From: Candidatus Competibacteraceae bacterium
Lineage (GTDB): Bacteria; Pseudomonadota; Gammaproteobacteria; Competibacterales; Competibacteraceae
DNA: 7,389 nucleotides
Direction of reading: 5' to 3'
Assembly: GCA_020444985.1 (NCBI GenBank)
Contig: JAGRHK010000072.1
Location: forward strand, 1-7,389
Under the pieces are notes generated by a model. That model ran no database searches. It saw only the letters and a list, made by a program, of their open reading frames with translations, and was not told the DNA's origin. The translations under genes were made by a program, and so were the position numbers. This document shows positions 6,226 to 7,389 of the stretch, in pieces (positions within the stretch are counted from its first letter, which is position 1; every line of letters starts with the position of its first letter).

Positions 6226-6361
6226 GCTGCGTGATCATCGTAGCCAGCAAGGTGGCGATAAGGACTGGCGCGTTATCGGCGTAGGCAAACACATCGGCGC
6301 GTGAAACCGTGATCATTTTGCCCGGCTTGACCACGCGCCCTTCGGCGACAAAGCGGATTCC
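6218..6361 (-). pseudogene. C-terminal remnant of a PaaI-family hotdog thioesterase
   Basis: Reading leftwards from about 6361 to the TAA at 6218, the minus strand encodes about 47 residues that look like the last two strands of a PaaI-type acyl-CoA thioesterase: GIRFVAEGRVVKPGK, then ITVSRADVFAYAD, and LIATLLATMITQPG before the stop. The pattern of a glycine-rich GRVVKPGK turn, a T-V-x-R-x-D-V-F strand and an ATLLATM strand is typical of this family. There is no start codon with a ribosome-binding site and no N-terminal hotdog half with the catalytic residue, so the gene is truncated. The fragment lies in the same reading frame as the racemase upstream, separated only by that gene's TGA and about 11 unrelated codons. 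It was probably a neighbour in the same acyl-CoA operon before a deletion. Confidence 0.7.
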
Positions 6362-6394
6362 TGCCGCTGGTCTGGCAGGCCGTGAATTCCATGT

Positions 6395-7389
6395 TCAAAT
6401 GGCTTCAGTCGATGCAAACCGGGTAATCTCGCTTTCGGAAAATCCCCAGCCGGTCAGCCAGTCGTGCGTGGCGTCGATGGATTTTCCTGGCGGTCCCTGA
6501 ATTGTTGCCGGGGTGCGACTGAAACGCGGCGCTGGCGCCGGCTGTGTCAGGCCGGCGCATTCGACGAAGGTTTCACGCGCCTGGTTATGCGGATGATTGG
6601 GCGCTTCCTCCATGCTCAACACTGGCGTCACGCAAGCATCAGTATTTTCAAAGAGCGCACACCATTCGTCCCGGGTTTTGGTGCGGAATGCCTCGCGCAG
6701 ACGCGCTTTCATCGGTTGCCAGGATTTTGGATGCCATTGCTGCCGGGGATCGGGATCTGTCACGCCGCAGCCTTCGAGCAAAATCTGGTAAAAGTGCGGC
6801 TCAATCGGTCCGACTGCCAGCCATTTGCCATCGGCGCATTGATAAGTATCGTAAAAGTGCGCGCCGCCATCGAGAAAATTACGCTCCCGCTGGTCCGTCC
6901 AGAACCCCATCGCGCGCAGGCTGTACATGGCGGACATCAGCAAGGCGCTGCCATCGGTCATGGCGGCGTCTACAACTTGGCCTTGGCCGGAATTGCGGGC
7001 TTCCAGAAGAGCGGCGAGGATGCCCACGATCAGAAACATCGCGCCGCCGCCGTAGTCGGCAATCAAATTCAGCGGCGGGACGGGGCCGCTGTCGGCGCGG
7101 CCAATGGCATGCAGCGCGCCGGTGATCGCCAAGTAGTTGATATCGTGACCGGCTGTTTGCGCCAGGGGGCCGGTTTGTCCCCAGCCGGTCATGCGTCCGT
7201 AAACCAGGCGCGGGTTCCGCGCCAGCGCGACCTCTGGCCCCAGACCCAGCCGTTCCATGACGCCAGGACGGAAACCTTCAATGAGCGCGTCTGCTGCTTC
7301 GATCAGGCGCAGCGCCGTTGCTTGGCCTTCAGAGGATTTCAAATCGAGCCGAAGGATGCGCCGACCCCGATTAGGAATGTTCTTTTCCG
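6395..7389 (-). CDS. Alpha-methylacyl-CoA racemase (CoA-transferase family III fold), N-terminus beyond the window
   Basis: The frame stays open to the right edge, so the TTG at 7342 is not the true start; 330 complete codons are visible and about 45 N-terminal residues are probably missing, judged against the 360-residue Mycobacterium tuberculosis racemase MCR. Counting from the first complete codon, Arg46, His81 (GHDINYLAITGAL), Asp111 (LNLIADYGGG) and Glu196 (VGPIEPHFY) keep exactly the spacing of MCR Arg91, His126, Asp156 and Glu241. The pattern FLDGGAHFYDTY and the region TDACVTPVL are characteristic of AMACR rather than of CaiB/Frc CoA transferases. The enzyme interconverts (R)- and (S)-2-methylacyl-CoA so that branched chains can enter beta-oxidation. 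It lies upstream of badI on the same strand, with the thioesterase remnant between. The C-terminus looks complete. Confidence 0.92.
   Translation of the reverse strand, partial: EKNIPNRGRRILRLDLKSSEGQATALRLIEAADALIEGFRPGVMERLGLGPEVALARNPRLVYGRMTGWGQTGPLAQTAGHDINYLAITGALHAIGRADSGPVPPLNLIADYGGGAMFLIVGILAALLEARNSGQGQVVDAAMTDGSALLMSAMYSLRAMGFWTDQRERNFLDGGAHFYDTYQCADGKWLAVGPIEPHFYQILLEGCGVTDPDPRQQWHPKSWQPMKARLREAFRTKTRDEWCALFENTDACVTPVLSMEEAPNHPHNQARETFVECAGLTQPAPAPRFSRTPATIQGPPGKSIDATHDWLTGWGFSESEITRFASTEAI

Noticed and set aside
6544..7125. Plus-strand ORF of 193 codons
   Set aside because: It is antisense to the racemase and rich in arginine and serine, typical of a shadow frame; the racemase keeps all catalytic residues.
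7340..7342. TTG as racemase start
   Set aside because: The frame continues to the window edge with racemase-like sequence (NRGRRILRLDLK), so the gene is simply cut by the edge.

Overview
The window is an ordinary-looking, gene-dense stretch of a proteobacterial chromosome. Codon use, the protein families and strong Shine-Dalgarno sites point to a beta- or gammaproteobacterium; I cannot place it more precisely. It holds eight genes (two cut by the window edges) and one gene remnant. I see no insertion sequence, prophage, CRISPR array, tRNA or rRNA.

Layout. (1) Plus strand, 2-2359: the 3' end of a branched-chain-amino-acid-type (HAAT) periplasmic substrate-binding protein, a LivF-type ABC ATPase, and an alpha/beta hydrolase. 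The two ABC genes are the distal end of a transporter operon whose permeases and other ATPase should lie to the left. (2) Minus strand, 2478-4243: a cytochrome b561 followed by two different secreted YceI-family proteins, closely packed. A LysR-type regulator of the CrgA-like group (4419-5318, plus) is transcribed divergently and is the natural candidate regulator. (3) Minus strand, 5377-7389: BadI-type 2-ketocyclohexanecarboxyl-CoA hydrolase, preceded by an alpha-methylacyl-CoA racemase that runs off the right edge. Between them lies the C-terminal remnant of a PaaI-type hotdog thioesterase.

How it fits together. Modules 1 and 3 suggest uptake and CoA-dependent breakdown of organic acids. 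HAAT importers of this type often sit with CoA ligases in aromatic-acid clusters. BadI opens the six-membered ring of a beta-keto alicyclic CoA ester to pimeloyl-CoA, and AMACR epimerises 2-methyl-branched acyl-CoAs. A catabolic role for alicyclic or branched acids is therefore reasonable, but the substrate is inferred, and the other ring-degradation genes (badH, badK, aliA, aliB) are not in view. Module 2 is a common membrane-redox and lipocalin-like module of poorly known function.

The least expected items are the thioesterase remnant, which continues in the same frame as the racemase beyond its TGA stop, and three genes whose upstream regions carry good ribosome-binding sites pointing at short alternative-frame ORFs. 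None amounts to a clearly new system.
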